Positions 24,531-33,366 of a stretch of DNA of 64,000 nt are shown here, one piece after another (the stretch's first letter is position 1; the number at the start of each line of letters is the position of its first letter). The position numbers and the translations under genes are program-made. The stretch lies in the NCBI RefSeq assembly GCF_013149275.1, contig NZ_JABGNA010000002.1, positions 620,001 to 684,000 of the forward strand, given 5' to 3'. A model generated the notes under the pieces. That model was given only the letters and a program-made list of their open reading frames with translations, ran no database searches and was not told where the DNA came from. The DNA is from Mucilaginibacter sp. SG564. Lineage in GTDB: Bacteria; Bacteroidota; Bacteroidia; Sphingobacteriales; Sphingobacteriaceae.

Positions 24531-26916
24531 TTTGATCATTTGCTTTTTTGTTGAAATCGCGATCGATATGGCCTGTGGAGGCGAGGTTGATCCATACGAT
24601 TATTATATCTCGTTTTTTCACAATAATGTGCAGCGTACGCAGGAGTACGAGCCCTTTTATTTTACCAGCTACAAGTTTTTGTATGATGACGATGAACGGG
24701 TGAGTGAGGCCGAGATCAACTCGCGCGAATGGGCAACCTATTTAGGCGGCGGTGTTAAAGCAGCTGATGTACAAAAGGCGATGTACCGTTTAAAAGGCAA
24801 TGCTGATACCGCTTTATACGTAGGATATTTAGCCGGAAAAGGCAGCTTACCCGATAGTCTAAAAAATAATACGTTTCTGCAAGCGCTCCCTTCAAACAAA
24901 AGCGCGCTCAAATATTACCAGTTTGCCAAGCGTGTGGAATCTATCGCCAACGTGAGGTTTGAATACTGGGATCCCAAAGAAATGGATACTGAGGGTCTTA
25001 AAAGTGCCGGTGAAGAAGCTTTATCAAACGCCAATACCGAAAATGATAAATTTATTAAACTACGGTACTTATACCAGGCCCAACGCCTGCTGCACTATGG
25101 TAAAAACTATGAGCAGGCCGCTAATGTGTACGATAAATACCTGGTTAATTATAAAACCGACAGCCATGTAAAAGGCTGGGCCCTGGCGTTAAATGCAGGC
25201 GAGAAACGCCGGCTTAAGGATACCATACAGGCTGCCTACCTGTTTTCGAAAGTGTTTGCCCAATATCCCGAAAGGCGTATACAGGCCTATCGCAACTATA
25301 ATTATATCAACGTAAAATCTTCGCAGGTTTTGGCATTGGCCAATAACAAAAGCGAAAAGGCGGTGATCATGGCTATTGATGGTTTCAGTAATTCTGAATT
25401 GGATAACCGCTCTTTAAAAGAAGTTTACCATTATGAACCAACATCTGATATGGTTGGGGTTTTGCTGGTACGTGAGATCAATAAACTGGAAGAATATTAT
25501 CTTACGCCAACTTTGGAGGGCAGCCCTATCCTCCTCAACTCCTATTATAACAAACTGGCCGATAGCACCAAGCTCCACGCGCAAAACCACATGAAACAGT
25601 TGAATGCCTTTTGCGAACAACTGGCCTCAGAAAAAAAATATCCGGAATATGGGCTGGGTAAACTGGCACAAGCCTACATGGCCTGGATGCAAAAGGACAC
25701 CAAAGCTGGCCAGGCTTATATGGACGCGCTAAAGGACGAAAAACTGAGTGATAAATTTAATGATCAAAAACAGATCATCCAACTGCTGCTTACCGCGCAG
25801 GGCATGCAGCAATATAATGAGGTGAACGAAGCCGCTTTATTACCATCGCTCAAATGGCTCGATGCAAAAGTTGCCCATGAGGTCAATGTCAATACCTCCA
25901 GTCGCGATTGGGGTTTTTATGGCCAATATCCCTTTGCAGCCACTGCCCGCAATTTTTATCAGAACATTATGGCGCCGGCCTATCTTAAACAGCGCGATAC
26001 CAGCAAAGCCGCTTTGGCTATGCTGCAGGGCGATGCTACCATAAAAAAGGTTATTGAGCCAAGCTATCAAACCATTGGTTTTTGGCAAAATTACCTGCAT
26101 TCATCGGCCATTAACAAATTGGTGGCCTGGAAAAAAAGTCCGCCCGCTACCCCGTATTTGAATTTCATGACAAAAAAGCTGGTTATCTATAAAACGGATG
26201 ATCTGTACGGACTGTTGGGTACCGCCTATCTGCGTGAGCATAAATATCCCGAAGCCGCGGCGGCGTTAAATATGGTTAATGAAAAAGAGCTGAATAAATT
26301 CCCGACCAATTTTTATGACGAAAAAGCAACCGGTGCCGATCCCTTCATCAGCCAGATGGCCGACTACCCGAAACTGCTGCTAAAGAAAGGTGGGAAAGGA
26401 TATAATAAACGGCAGTTTGCCCAGGCTATGGTGGCTTATCAAAAACAAATTAAGGCTAACCCTAAAACTGCCGCTACCGGTTACTTTGATATGGCTACGG
26501 CTATATACAATACCTCAACCTATGGTAATGCCTGGTACCTGATCAGCTATGATTGGTCGTCGACAGATTATGGCCGCAAATCCATATACTATTATGATGC
26601 CGACTATATAAAAACTACTTATGCTGAAAAGTTGTTTTTACAGGCCAGGCAGCTAAGCACCAATGCCGAGTTTAAAGCCAAATGCACCTTTATGGCGGCA
26701 AAATGTAAACAGAAACAAATCAAACTACCATCCTACTCGGATTTTCCGGACTACAACTATACTAAGCTCCAGGATGCCGAAAAGGAATATGACAAGTCCG
26801 TAAGGCGCAACCCCTACTTTGCCGAATTACAAAAAAGCTATGGCAAAACAGCCTACTATAAACTGGCGGTAAATGATTGCAGCTATTTGAGGGATTTTTT
26901 AAAAAGAACTAAGTAA
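24493..26916 (+). CDS. Large exported helical-repeat protein
   Basis: An 807-residue protein of unrecognised family. A hydrophobic N-terminus (residues 5-27, ending in DMACGG) suggests a signal sequence or lipoprotein anchor; DPYDYYISFFHNN follows directly. The rest is helical and tetratricopeptide-like: paired helices such as KLRYLYQAQRLLHYGKNYEQ, AANVYDKYL, GLLGTAYLREHKYPEAAAAL and AQAMVAYQKQ recur along the length. It probably acts as an envelope scaffold for the coupled barrel-like lipoprotein upstream. A serine hydrolase gene starts 9 nt downstream and may share the transcript. Confidence 0.6.
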   Translation: MTTFKKLLICSVSLIICFFVEIAIDMACGGEVDPYDYYISFFHNNVQRTQEYEPFYFTSYKFLYDDDERVSEAEINSREWATYLGGGVKAADVQKAMYRLKGNADTALYVGYLAGKGSLPDSLKNNTFLQALPSNKSALKYYQFAKRVESIANVRFEYWDPKEMDTEGLKSAGEEALSNANTENDKFIKLRYLYQAQRLLHYGKNYEQAANVYDKYLVNYKTDSHVKGWALALNAGEKRRLKDTIQAAYLFSKVFAQYPERRIQAYRNYNYINVKSSQVLALANNKSEKAVIMAIDGFSNSELDNRSLKEVYHYEPTSDMVGVLLVREINKLEEYYLTPTLEGSPILLNSYYNKLADSTKLHAQNHMKQLNAFCEQLASEKKYPEYGLGKLAQAYMAWMQKDTKAGQAYMDALKDEKLSDKFNDQKQIIQLLLTAQGMQQYNEVNEAALLPSLKWLDAKVAHEVNVNTSSRDWGFYGQYPFAATARNFYQNIMAPAYLKQRDTSKAALAMLQGDATIKKVIEPSYQTIGFWQNYLHSSAINKLVAWKKSPPATPYLNFMTKKLVIYKTDDLYGLLGTAYLREHKYPEAAAALNMVNEKELNKFPTNFYDEKATGADPFISQMADYPKLLLKKGGKGYNKRQFAQAMVAYQKQIKANPKTAATGYFDMATAIYNTSTYGNAWYLISYDWSSTDYGRKSIYYYDADYIKTTYAEKLFLQARQLSTNAEFKAKCTFMAAKCKQKQIKLPSYSDFPDYNYTKLQDAEKEYDKSVRRNPYFAELQKSYGKTAYYKLAVNDCSYLRDFLKRTK

Positions 26917-26925
26917 TTAAACTGC

Positions 26926-28137
26926 ATGGAGCATGTAATTAAAAGAGGTATTTACGCTTGTTTGATCTGTTGTGTTTTATTAACAGGGGTATTCAAAAAA
27001 GCAAATGCGCAAATCGCAAGGGATACACTTACTACCAGTTTACATGAGGTTTTTTTACAGGATAGCTTGCCCGGACTTTGCGTGGTTTTAGTAGACGCTC
27101 ACAAGGTCATTTACCAAAAAAGCGTTGGATTTGCCGATATTGGTAACCATATCCCTTATACAACCAACACCGTACAGAATGTAGGGTCGGTAAGTAAAAC
27201 TGTTATAGCGCTGGCTTTAATGAAGGCTATTGAACTCCAGTATTTTACATTAGAAACCAATATTAATGATATCCTGCCCTTCAAAGTGATCAATCCCAAC
27301 CAGCCCGACAGTAAAATTACGATAAGGGAATTGGCCAATCACACTTCGGGGATTGTTGATAACCCTGCTATTTATCCAAACACTTACCAGTTTTATCCTA
27401 AACTAAGATCATTTGATAGTACAGCTTTAAACGCATTACAGGGGATAGGCTACCGGGAAAGCCTGAAGGATGGGTCCCTGAAGACATTTTTTTATAATTA
27501 TCTGGCTACCGGGGGCAAATATTACAACAAAGCCAATTTTGGTGAGGGACTGGCTGGCGGTACTTCATCCTACAGCAATATAGGCTCGGCATTGGTTGCT
27601 TACCTGATCGAGATCAAATCGCACCTTTCATATGCCGATTTCACTACGAAATATATTTTAAAGCCATTAAAAATGGATCATTCAGGGTGGTCTGTTCCTG
27701 CAATGAATTTAAAGACTCACGCCAAACTTTACCTCGATCTGCATAGTTATTTTCCATTGTATGATCTGTTGACCTATCCCGATGGAGGGCTCAAAACATC
27801 TGCCAGCGACCTGAGCAAATACCTGATGGCCGTGATCAGAGGTTATCAGGGAGACAAAAGCTTGCTGAGCGAAGCTTCCTATAAAGCGATGTTTACACCA
27901 CAGTTCAGCACAGAACATCCGCCCAAAAACATCAGTTTAAAAAACCGGAACAAAGGTATATTCTGGAACCTATATATAAACGGAACCATTGGTCACGATG
28001 GCGATGATCCCGGGGTTGGGGCTTTCCTGTTCTTCAACCCCAATACTGGCTTGGGAGGTCTATTCCTTTGCAATAAATACCTGCCCAATAAACAGTCTAT
28101 AATTGATCTGCTGGTAAAAGCAACAGGGGAAAAATAA
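26926..28137 (+). CDS. Serine hydrolase, beta-lactamase class C family
   Basis: A 403-residue exported enzyme with signal peptide (ends NAQ). The active-site set is present: SVSK (SxxK nucleophile and base), YSN in SSYSNIGSALVAYL (YxN), and HDGDDPG in place of the third KTG-like motif. Such proteins are peptidases, esterases or transpeptidase relatives more often than true beta-lactamases (family knowledge). It follows the helical-repeat protein by 9 nt. Confidence 0.85.
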   Translation: MEHVIKRGIYACLICCVLLTGVFKKANAQIARDTLTTSLHEVFLQDSLPGLCVVLVDAHKVIYQKSVGFADIGNHIPYTTNTVQNVGSVSKTVIALALMKAIELQYFTLETNINDILPFKVINPNQPDSKITIRELANHTSGIVDNPAIYPNTYQFYPKLRSFDSTALNALQGIGYRESLKDGSLKTFFYNYLATGGKYYNKANFGEGLAGGTSSYSNIGSALVAYLIEIKSHLSYADFTTKYILKPLKMDHSGWSVPAMNLKTHAKLYLDLHSYFPLYDLLTYPDGGLKTSASDLSKYLMAVIRGYQGDKSLLSEASYKAMFTPQFSTEHPPKNISLKNRNKGIFWNLYINGTIGHDGDDPGVGAFLFFNPNTGLGGLFLCNKYLPNKQSIIDLLVKATGEK

Positions 28138-28157
28138 GAGCTTGAGTAAAAATTAGT

Positions 28158-28239
28158 TGTCACGATGAACGGAGTGAAGCATCTAATCGCCGATATGCAA
28201 AGTTCGATAATAGATCCTTCGCTTCACTCAGGATGACAA
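28158..28239. repeat. R4 inverted-repeat element, copy A
   Basis: TGTCACGATGAACGGAGTGA and TTCACTCAGGATGACA are imperfect arms around CATCTAATCGCCGAT and TAGATCCTTCG. Shares ATCTAATCGCCGA with copy B at 33249. Confidence 0.75.
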
Positions 28240-28244
28240 ACTTT

Positions 28245-28283
28245 TCTTTTGTCTTATTTCTTGATTCTTATCTCTTGGTTCTA
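28245..28283. repeat. R5 repeat, single arm
   Basis: TTTCTTGATTCTTATCTCTT matches the right arm of R5. No left arm; it adjoins R4 copy A. Confidence 0.5.
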
Positions 28284-28287
28284 AAAC

Positions 28288-29208
28288 CTACGCCCGAGTA
28301 TCGTTACCATGATAAATGCTCAGGTAACTTTCATATCGAGATAGTTCGATATCGCCGTTTTCCAGGGCTTCCAATACGGCGCAGCCCGGCTCGTTAATAT
28401 GGCGGCAGTTGTTGAAGCGGCACTCGTTCATACGCTCCCGCATTTCGGGGAAAAAGTGGCCCAGCTCCTGTTTTTCAATGTCGATAATGCCTAATTCGCG
28501 GATGCCGGGGGTATCGATAATAAAACCACCTTGCGGCAGCTCAAACATTTCGGCAAAGGTGGTGGTGTGCATGCCCTTGTCGCTCCATTCAGATACCATG
28601 TGTGTACGGAGGTCGAGATTAGGCAACAGGCTATTGATCAGGCTTGATTTGCCCACACCGGAGTGACCCGAGAACAGCGTTACCTTATCTTTTAACAGCT
28701 CCTGTACCTGGTCGATATTGGTACCATCCAATGCCGACACCTCAAAGCAGGGATAGCCTATATTTTCGTATATAGCTTTATAGTCGGCCAGTATTTCCAA
28801 ACCCTCGTCGCTAAACAGGTCGAGTTTGTTAAATATCAATCGTGCCGGTATATCATAAGCTTCGGCAGTCACCAGGAAACGGTCGATAAAGCCCAGCGAG
28901 GTACGCGGAGAGGCCAGGGTAACCACCAGCAGGGCCTGATCAAGATTGGCGGCTATGACCTGTGCCTGCTTACTCAGGTTGATAGCCTTGCGGATAATAT
29001 AGTTTTTGCGTTGCTGCAGGTTGGTGATTACGCCGTTTTCGCTATCGGGTTCCATTTCAAAATCAACCACATCGCCAACAGCTATCGGATTGGTGGTCGT
29101 GATGCCCTTCATTCTAAACTTACCCTTAATCCGGCAATCTATACGCTGCCCATCGGGGGTTTGTACCTGGTACCAGCTTCCGGTTGATTTGGTGATTAGT
29201 CCCTGCAT
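28288..29208 (-). CDS. rsgA: Ribosome small subunit-dependent GTPase A
   Basis: A 306-residue circularly permuted GTPase for 30S maturation. Order seen: N-terminal OB fold with DGQRIDCRIKGKF, then the G4 motif NKLDL, then G1 GHSGVGKSSLINSL, G3 DTPGIRELG, and a C-terminal zinc domain whose ligands lie in CRFNNCRHINEPGC. The permuted order (G4-G1-G3) is diagnostic. It is monocistronic and divergent from the thr operon. Confidence 0.96.
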   Translation of the reverse strand: MQGLITKSTGSWYQVQTPDGQRIDCRIKGKFRMKGITTTNPIAVGDVVDFEMEPDSENGVITNLQQRKNYIIRKAINLSKQAQVIAANLDQALLVVTLASPRTSLGFIDRFLVTAEAYDIPARLIFNKLDLFSDEGLEILADYKAIYENIGYPCFEVSALDGTNIDQVQELLKDKVTLFSGHSGVGKSSLINSLLPNLDLRTHMVSEWSDKGMHTTTFAEMFELPQGGFIIDTPGIRELGIIDIEKQELGHFFPEMRERMNECRFNNCRHINEPGCAVLEALENGDIELSRYESYLSIYHGNDTRA

Positions 29209-29377
29209 ATTATAGCCCCAAAAGTAATAATTAATTTGCCATCGCTTTATTTTAGGGTGTAATGCTCAAAAATTATGGCAAAAGCCCGCGGTTTGTACCC
29301 GCTTTTTTATCATTCAGGTAATTATATGATACAAATCAGCCTTTTTATTCACTTTTTCATAAAAAATAAAATAATCC

Positions 29378-29409
29378 TTGCTATTTAAAGATTAATCTAC
29401 TTACTTTAC
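29378..29409 (+). promoter_or_regulatory. Probable thr operon promoter
   Basis: TTG (29378-29380) and TACTTTA (29402-29408) with a 21-nt spacer approximate the phylum's -33/-7 elements. Transcription would begin about 29415, just before the leader peptide. Confidence 0.45.
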
Positions 29410-29420
29410 AGACATTATAT

Positions 29421-29486
29421 ATGACACTTAACAACACCATTATTACCATTATTATTACCACCGGCATAAACCTCGGAGGAAGATAA
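29421..29486 (+). CDS. thrL: thr operon leader peptide
   Basis: A 21-codon ORF, sequence MTLNNTIITIIITTGINLGG plus a final Arg and TAA. Five Thr and six Ile codons make up over half the peptide. Threonine and isoleucine are the end products that regulate the thr operon, so the run of codons is the sensor of a ribosome-stalling attenuator. The stop codon lies directly after the antiterminator strand. It is too short for most gene finders. Confidence 0.85.
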   Translation: MTLNNTIITIIITTGINLGGR

Positions 29487-29556
29487 TCGTATGGTGTAAA
29501 AACATAAAAAAGAAACCAAATGAAAGCCTTCCTCCGCAAAGAGGAAGGCTTTTTTG
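29474..29556 (+). promoter_or_regulatory. thr transcription attenuator
   Basis: The terminator is AAGCCTTCCTC (29524-29534) paired with GAGGAAGGCTT (29541-29551) and a T run. The alternative helix is CGGAGGAAG (29474-29482), at the end of the leader ORF, paired with CTTCCTCCG (29528-29536) of the terminator's left arm. A ribosome stalled on the Thr codons (to 29462) leaves the first strand free and prevents termination; one reaching the stop covers it. This is classical attenuation. Confidence 0.88.
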
Positions 29557-29564
29557 TTTAAATG

Positions 29565-29604
29565 GCCTCACCCTGCCCTCTCCGAAGGAGAGGGTTTTGA
29601 ATGG
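29565..29604. repeat. R6 C-rich hairpin repeat, copy a
   Basis: GCCCTCTCCGAAGGAGAGGG with flanking CCTCACC; sits between the attenuator and thrA. Confidence 0.6.
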
Positions 29605-29634
29605 AATATTTAAAATATTGATACTAAACCATAA

Positions 29635-32085
29635 ATGAAAGTTCTAAAATTTGGCGGTACATCCGTAGGATCGATCACAAGCATCCAAACTCTTTTAAAC
29701 ATACTGAGTACTGAGTTTAAAGCGCAGGAAAAACCAGTAGTTGTTCTATCAGCTATGGGCGGGGTAACCAACCTGCTGGCCTCCATGGCGGAGGACGCAG
29801 CCAGCGGAAAAGAATTTACAGCGGCCCTGGCCGACCTGGAAAAACGCCACTTTGATGTGGTAAAAAGCCTGCTGGATGTGCAAAACCAAAACCCGGCTTT
29901 TACCCGTTTAAAAATTCATTTTAACCAGCTGGAGGAGTTGTTGCAAGGTGTATTGACCCTTAGGGAGCTTACCCCCAAAACACGCGACCAGATCCTGAGT
30001 TTTGGCGAACGCTGCTCAACCATTATGGTAAGCAAAATAGCCGCTCAGCACTTTAAAGATGTGCTTTTTGTTGATGCCGCCGAAGTGATCAAAACAGACA
30101 GCTCTTTTGGTAACGCGAAAGTGAATACCGAACTATCCGAAATGCTGATCCGTAACCTGTACGAGGCTAATAAAGATAAAATGCTTATCGTAACCGGTTT
30201 TATAGCGGGCAACGATGCCGGGCAAACCACTACCCTGGGTCGTGGCGGCAGCGATTATACCGCGGCTATATTTGGCGCGGCGCTTAATGCCAAAGAGATA
30301 CAGATCTGGACAGATGTTAACGGTATGATGACCGCCGACCCACGGATGGTGAAAAAAGCATTCTCCTTAACCGAACTTACTTATACCGAGGCCATGGAAC
30401 TTTCGTACTTTGGCGCCAAGGTGATCTATCCGCCAACCATGATCCCGGCCTTCCTGAAAAAGATCCCTATCGTGATCAAAAATACCTTTGAGCCAGAGTT
30501 TGAAGGTACGGTGATCCGTCATGATTGTAAGGCATCAAGCCTGCCTATCAAAGGCATTTCCTCTATCAATAATATCAGCATCCTGAACCTGGAAGGCAGC
30601 GGCATGGTGGGTAAATCGGGCTTTAGCGGTCGCTTGTTCTCGCTACTGGCCCGTGAGCAGATCAACGTGATCCTCATCACCCAGTCGTCATCAGAGCATA
30701 GCATTACCTTCGCGGTACAGCCCCAGGATACCGAACGCGCCAAACAGGTGATAGAACAGGAATTTGAACTGGAACTGGCCGCCAAAAAGCTGGAACACCT
30801 GGTGATCGAAAAGAACCTGGCCATATTGGCTATTGTGGGCGAAAATATGAAACAAACCCCGGGCATGTCGGGCAAATTGTTCCATGCGCTGGGTCGTAAT
30901 GGTGTTAACGTAAGAGCCATTGCGCAAGGTTCGTCGGAGTATAATATCTCCGTGATCATCTCGGCTAATGATCTTTCCAAAGCGTTAAATGCCGTTCACG
31001 ATGCCTTTTTTGTACAGCTCACCAAAACACTGCATGCCTTTTGCCTGGGTACCGGCAATATCGGCAAAACCCTGTTTAACCAGTTGAACGCCCATAGCCA
31101 GTACCTGAAAGATAATAACGGCATACAGGTAAAAATAGCGGGCATCAGCAATACCAGTAAAATGACCTTCAACAGCGATGGCATATCGCTGGATACCTGG
31201 CAGGATGATTTGCAGGCTTCGCCATATGAGGCCGATCTGCAGGCTTTCATCAGCAAAATGAAAGAAATGAACCTGCCAAACTGCGTATTTATTGATAATA
31301 CCGCCAGCCCGGTGCCAATAGGTTTTTATGAGCAGGTGTTTAAAGCCAATATCTCGGTGATCACCTGTAATAAAATAGGTAACTCAGGCAGCTATCAACA
31401 ATACAAAACCTTTAAAGATACCGCGCGCCGTCATGGGGTCGACTTTTTCTATGAGACCAACGTTGGTGCGGGCTTGCCCATCATCAACACGCTGAAAAAC
31501 CTGATGAACAGCGGCGACCGGGTACAGCGTATCGAGGCTATTTTGTCGGGCACCATATCGTTCATCTTTAATAACTTTAAGGGCGATGCTGATTTCCACG
31601 ATGTGGTAAAAGAAGCACAGGAAAAGGGCTATACCGAACCCGATCCGCGTGATGACCTGAGTGGGAAGGATTTTATGCGCAAAATGCTGATCCTGGCCCG
31701 CGATGCCGGTTATGCCATGGAAGAGGCTGATGTGGAGATAGAAAGCGTGCTGCCCAAAGCCAGCCTGGAAGCCAAAAGCGTAGAAGATTTTTACGCCACA
31801 CTGAAAACAGAAGATGCGCACTTTGCCAAACTAAAAGACCAGGCCGAAAAAGATGGCCGGGTATTGCGTTATATAGGCAAACTGGAAGATGGTAAAGTAA
31901 CCATCACCCTGCAAATGGTTGATGAAAACCATCCTTTCTACATGCTGTCGGGCAGCGATAATATCATATCCTTCACTACTGACAGGTACAAGGAACGCCC
32001 ACTGGTAGTAAAAGGCCCTGGCGCAGGTGCAGAAGTTACGGCCGCCGGTGTATTTGCTGATCTGATTAATATAGGTGCGAATTAA
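29635..32085 (+). CDS. thrA: Bifunctional aspartate kinase/homoserine dehydrogenase
   Basis: An 816-residue fusion catalysing the first and third steps from aspartate to threonine and methionine. Aspartokinase: MKVLKFGGTSVGS at residues 1-13, TTLGRGGSDYTAA near 200. Two ACT domains follow (about 310-460; MVGKSGFSGRLFSLL, MKQTPGMSGKLFHALG), sites for threonine feedback. Homoserine dehydrogenase starts near 465 with FCLGTGNIGKTLFNQL (NAD(P) site) and contains YETNVGAGLPIINTLKNL. First structural gene after the attenuator. Confidence 0.96.
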   Translation: MKVLKFGGTSVGSITSIQTLLNILSTEFKAQEKPVVVLSAMGGVTNLLASMAEDAASGKEFTAALADLEKRHFDVVKSLLDVQNQNPAFTRLKIHFNQLEELLQGVLTLRELTPKTRDQILSFGERCSTIMVSKIAAQHFKDVLFVDAAEVIKTDSSFGNAKVNTELSEMLIRNLYEANKDKMLIVTGFIAGNDAGQTTTLGRGGSDYTAAIFGAALNAKEIQIWTDVNGMMTADPRMVKKAFSLTELTYTEAMELSYFGAKVIYPPTMIPAFLKKIPIVIKNTFEPEFEGTVIRHDCKASSLPIKGISSINNISILNLEGSGMVGKSGFSGRLFSLLAREQINVILITQSSSEHSITFAVQPQDTERAKQVIEQEFELELAAKKLEHLVIEKNLAILAIVGENMKQTPGMSGKLFHALGRNGVNVRAIAQGSSEYNISVIISANDLSKALNAVHDAFFVQLTKTLHAFCLGTGNIGKTLFNQLNAHSQYLKDNNGIQVKIAGISNTSKMTFNSDGISLDTWQDDLQASPYEADLQAFISKMKEMNLPNCVFIDNTASPVPIGFYEQVFKANISVITCNKIGNSGSYQQYKTFKDTARRHGVDFFYETNVGAGLPIINTLKNLMNSGDRVQRIEAILSGTISFIFNNFKGDADFHDVVKEAQEKGYTEPDPRDDLSGKDFMRKMLILARDAGYAMEEADVEIESVLPKASLEAKSVEDFYATLKTEDAHFAKLKDQAEKDGRVLRYIGKLEDGKVTITLQMVDENHPFYMLSGSDNIISFTTDRYKERPLVVKGPGAGAEVTAAGVFADLINIGAN

Positions 32086-32140
32086 ATGGAGCCCCTAGCT
32101 CCGTAAAGTGGAACCGACAGTATAGTTTGATAATATTAAA

Positions 32141-33139
32141 ATGGAAAATAAAATAGAAGAATTAAAAGATCCCTCGCAGATAGCACCCCCTTCAGGGGGC
32201 GGGGAGGGCATCCACGTTTTTGCCCCGGCAACTGTGGCCAACGTGGTTTGCGGTTTTGATGTATTGGGCTTTGCGGTTAATGAACCGGGCGATGAGGTGA
32301 TCATGCGCCTGACAGGTAAGCCGGGCATCACCATCAGCAAAATAACTGGCGATGATGGTCGCCTGCCGCTTGATCCGGCCAAAAACACGGTGAGCGTAAG
32401 CGTGCAGCATTATCTGGAAAGCGTTGGCCGTACCGATGTGGGTTTGGATATTGAACTGCACAAAAAAATGCCGATAGGCAGCGGACTGGGCTCCAGCTCA
32501 GCCAGTACGGTTGCGGGTTTGTTTGCTATCAAGACCCTGTTGGGCGATGATGCCGACCCAATAAAACTGTTGCCTTTTGCCATGAAAGGCGAAGAAATGG
32601 CCTGCGGTCAGGGTCATGCAGATAACGTTGCCCCTGCCCTGTTTGGTGGTTTTGTGCTCATCCGCAGTTATGAACCGCTGGATGTGGTGAGATTACCACA
32701 CCCGAAAGATCTTTACTGTGCCATTGTATTCCCTGATGTAGACGTACCTACCCGTGAGGCCCGCCAGATCATCCGTAAAAACATCCACATGAAAGATGCC
32801 GTAACCCAATGGGGCAATATTGCCGGCCTGGTAAGCGGTTTATTTATGCAGGATATTGACCTGATAGGTCGCAGCATGAAAGATGTTCTGGTTGAGCCCG
32901 TACGTTCCATGCTGATACCCGATTTTTATAAAATGCGCGAGATTGCCATGGGTATGGGCGCCGTAAGCTTCGGTATCTCCGGCTCTGGTCCATCTGTTTT
33001 CGCATTTACTAAAGACGAAGAAACAGCCACGCTCATCACTCAAAAACTGCAGCAGCATTTAACCGGGTTGAAAATTGGCTCAAACAGCTATGTATCCACC
33101 ATCAATGACGCAGGGCCGAAGGTAATAGCGAGGTTTTAA
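32141..33139 (+). CDS. thrB: Homoserine kinase
   Basis: A 332-residue GHMP kinase phosphorylating homoserine. The ATP loop is PIGSGLGSSSASTVAGL (residues about 110-126); the N-terminal VFAPATVANVVCGFDVLGFA and C-terminal SFGISGSGPSVFAF complete the GHMP pattern. A roughly 20-residue extension rich in Pro and Gly precedes the domain, so translation could also start slightly later. It lies 55 nt after thrA. Confidence 0.95.
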   Translation: MENKIEELKDPSQIAPPSGGGEGIHVFAPATVANVVCGFDVLGFAVNEPGDEVIMRLTGKPGITISKITGDDGRLPLDPAKNTVSVSVQHYLESVGRTDVGLDIELHKKMPIGSGLGSSSASTVAGLFAIKTLLGDDADPIKLLPFAMKGEEMACGQGHADNVAPALFGGFVLIRSYEPLDVVRLPHPKDLYCAIVFPDVDVPTREARQIIRKNIHMKDAVTQWGNIAGLVSGLFMQDIDLIGRSMKDVLVEPVRSMLIPDFYKMREIAMGMGAVSFGISGSGPSVFAFTKDEETATLITQKLQQHLTGLKIGSNSYVSTINDAGPKVIARF

Positions 33140-33170
33140 GTTTAAGTCAAATTCAAAAATCAAAAAAAGG

Positions 33171-33240
33171 TGTCACCTTGAGCCTGTCGAAGGGCGTGAG
33201 CAGAGTCTTCCCTCCATGTTTCGACAGGCTCAGCATGGCA
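33171..33240. repeat. R3 inverted-repeat element, copy A
   Basis: TTGAGCCTGTCGAAGG and TTTCGACAGGCTCAGCATGG form the arms. It lies between thrB and thrC, immediately before an R4 element. Confidence 0.8.
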
Positions 33241-33248
33241 GCCAGCTT

Positions 33249-33311
33249 TGTCATCCTGAGGAACGAAGGATCTAATCGCCGAATAGATGCTTCACTATGT
33301 TCAGCATGACA
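33249..33311. repeat. R4 inverted-repeat element, copy B
   Basis: TGTCATCCTGAGGAACGAAG and TTCAGCATGACA arms around ATCTAATCGCCGA. It shares that core with copy A at 28158. Confidence 0.75.
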
Positions 33312-33328
33312 AATTAAAAAATTAAATA

Positions 33329-33360
33329 CATCCGAAATCGAACATCCGAATTCCGAAATC
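33329..33360. repeat. R7 short repeat, copy a
   Basis: CATCCGAAATCGAACATCCG followed by AATTCCGAAATC, ending at the thrC start. Its counterpart is at 46065. Confidence 0.55.
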
Positions 33361-33366
33361 AAAAAA

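Noticed and set aside
29421..29556. Metabolite riboswitch upstream of thrA
   Set aside because: The translated Thr/Ile codons and ORF-overlapping antiterminator explain the region fully as peptide-leader attenuation.
32086..32110. Six-codon ORF between thrA and thrB as a second leader peptide
   Set aside because: It is too short, has no regulatory codons and no hairpin pair around it.
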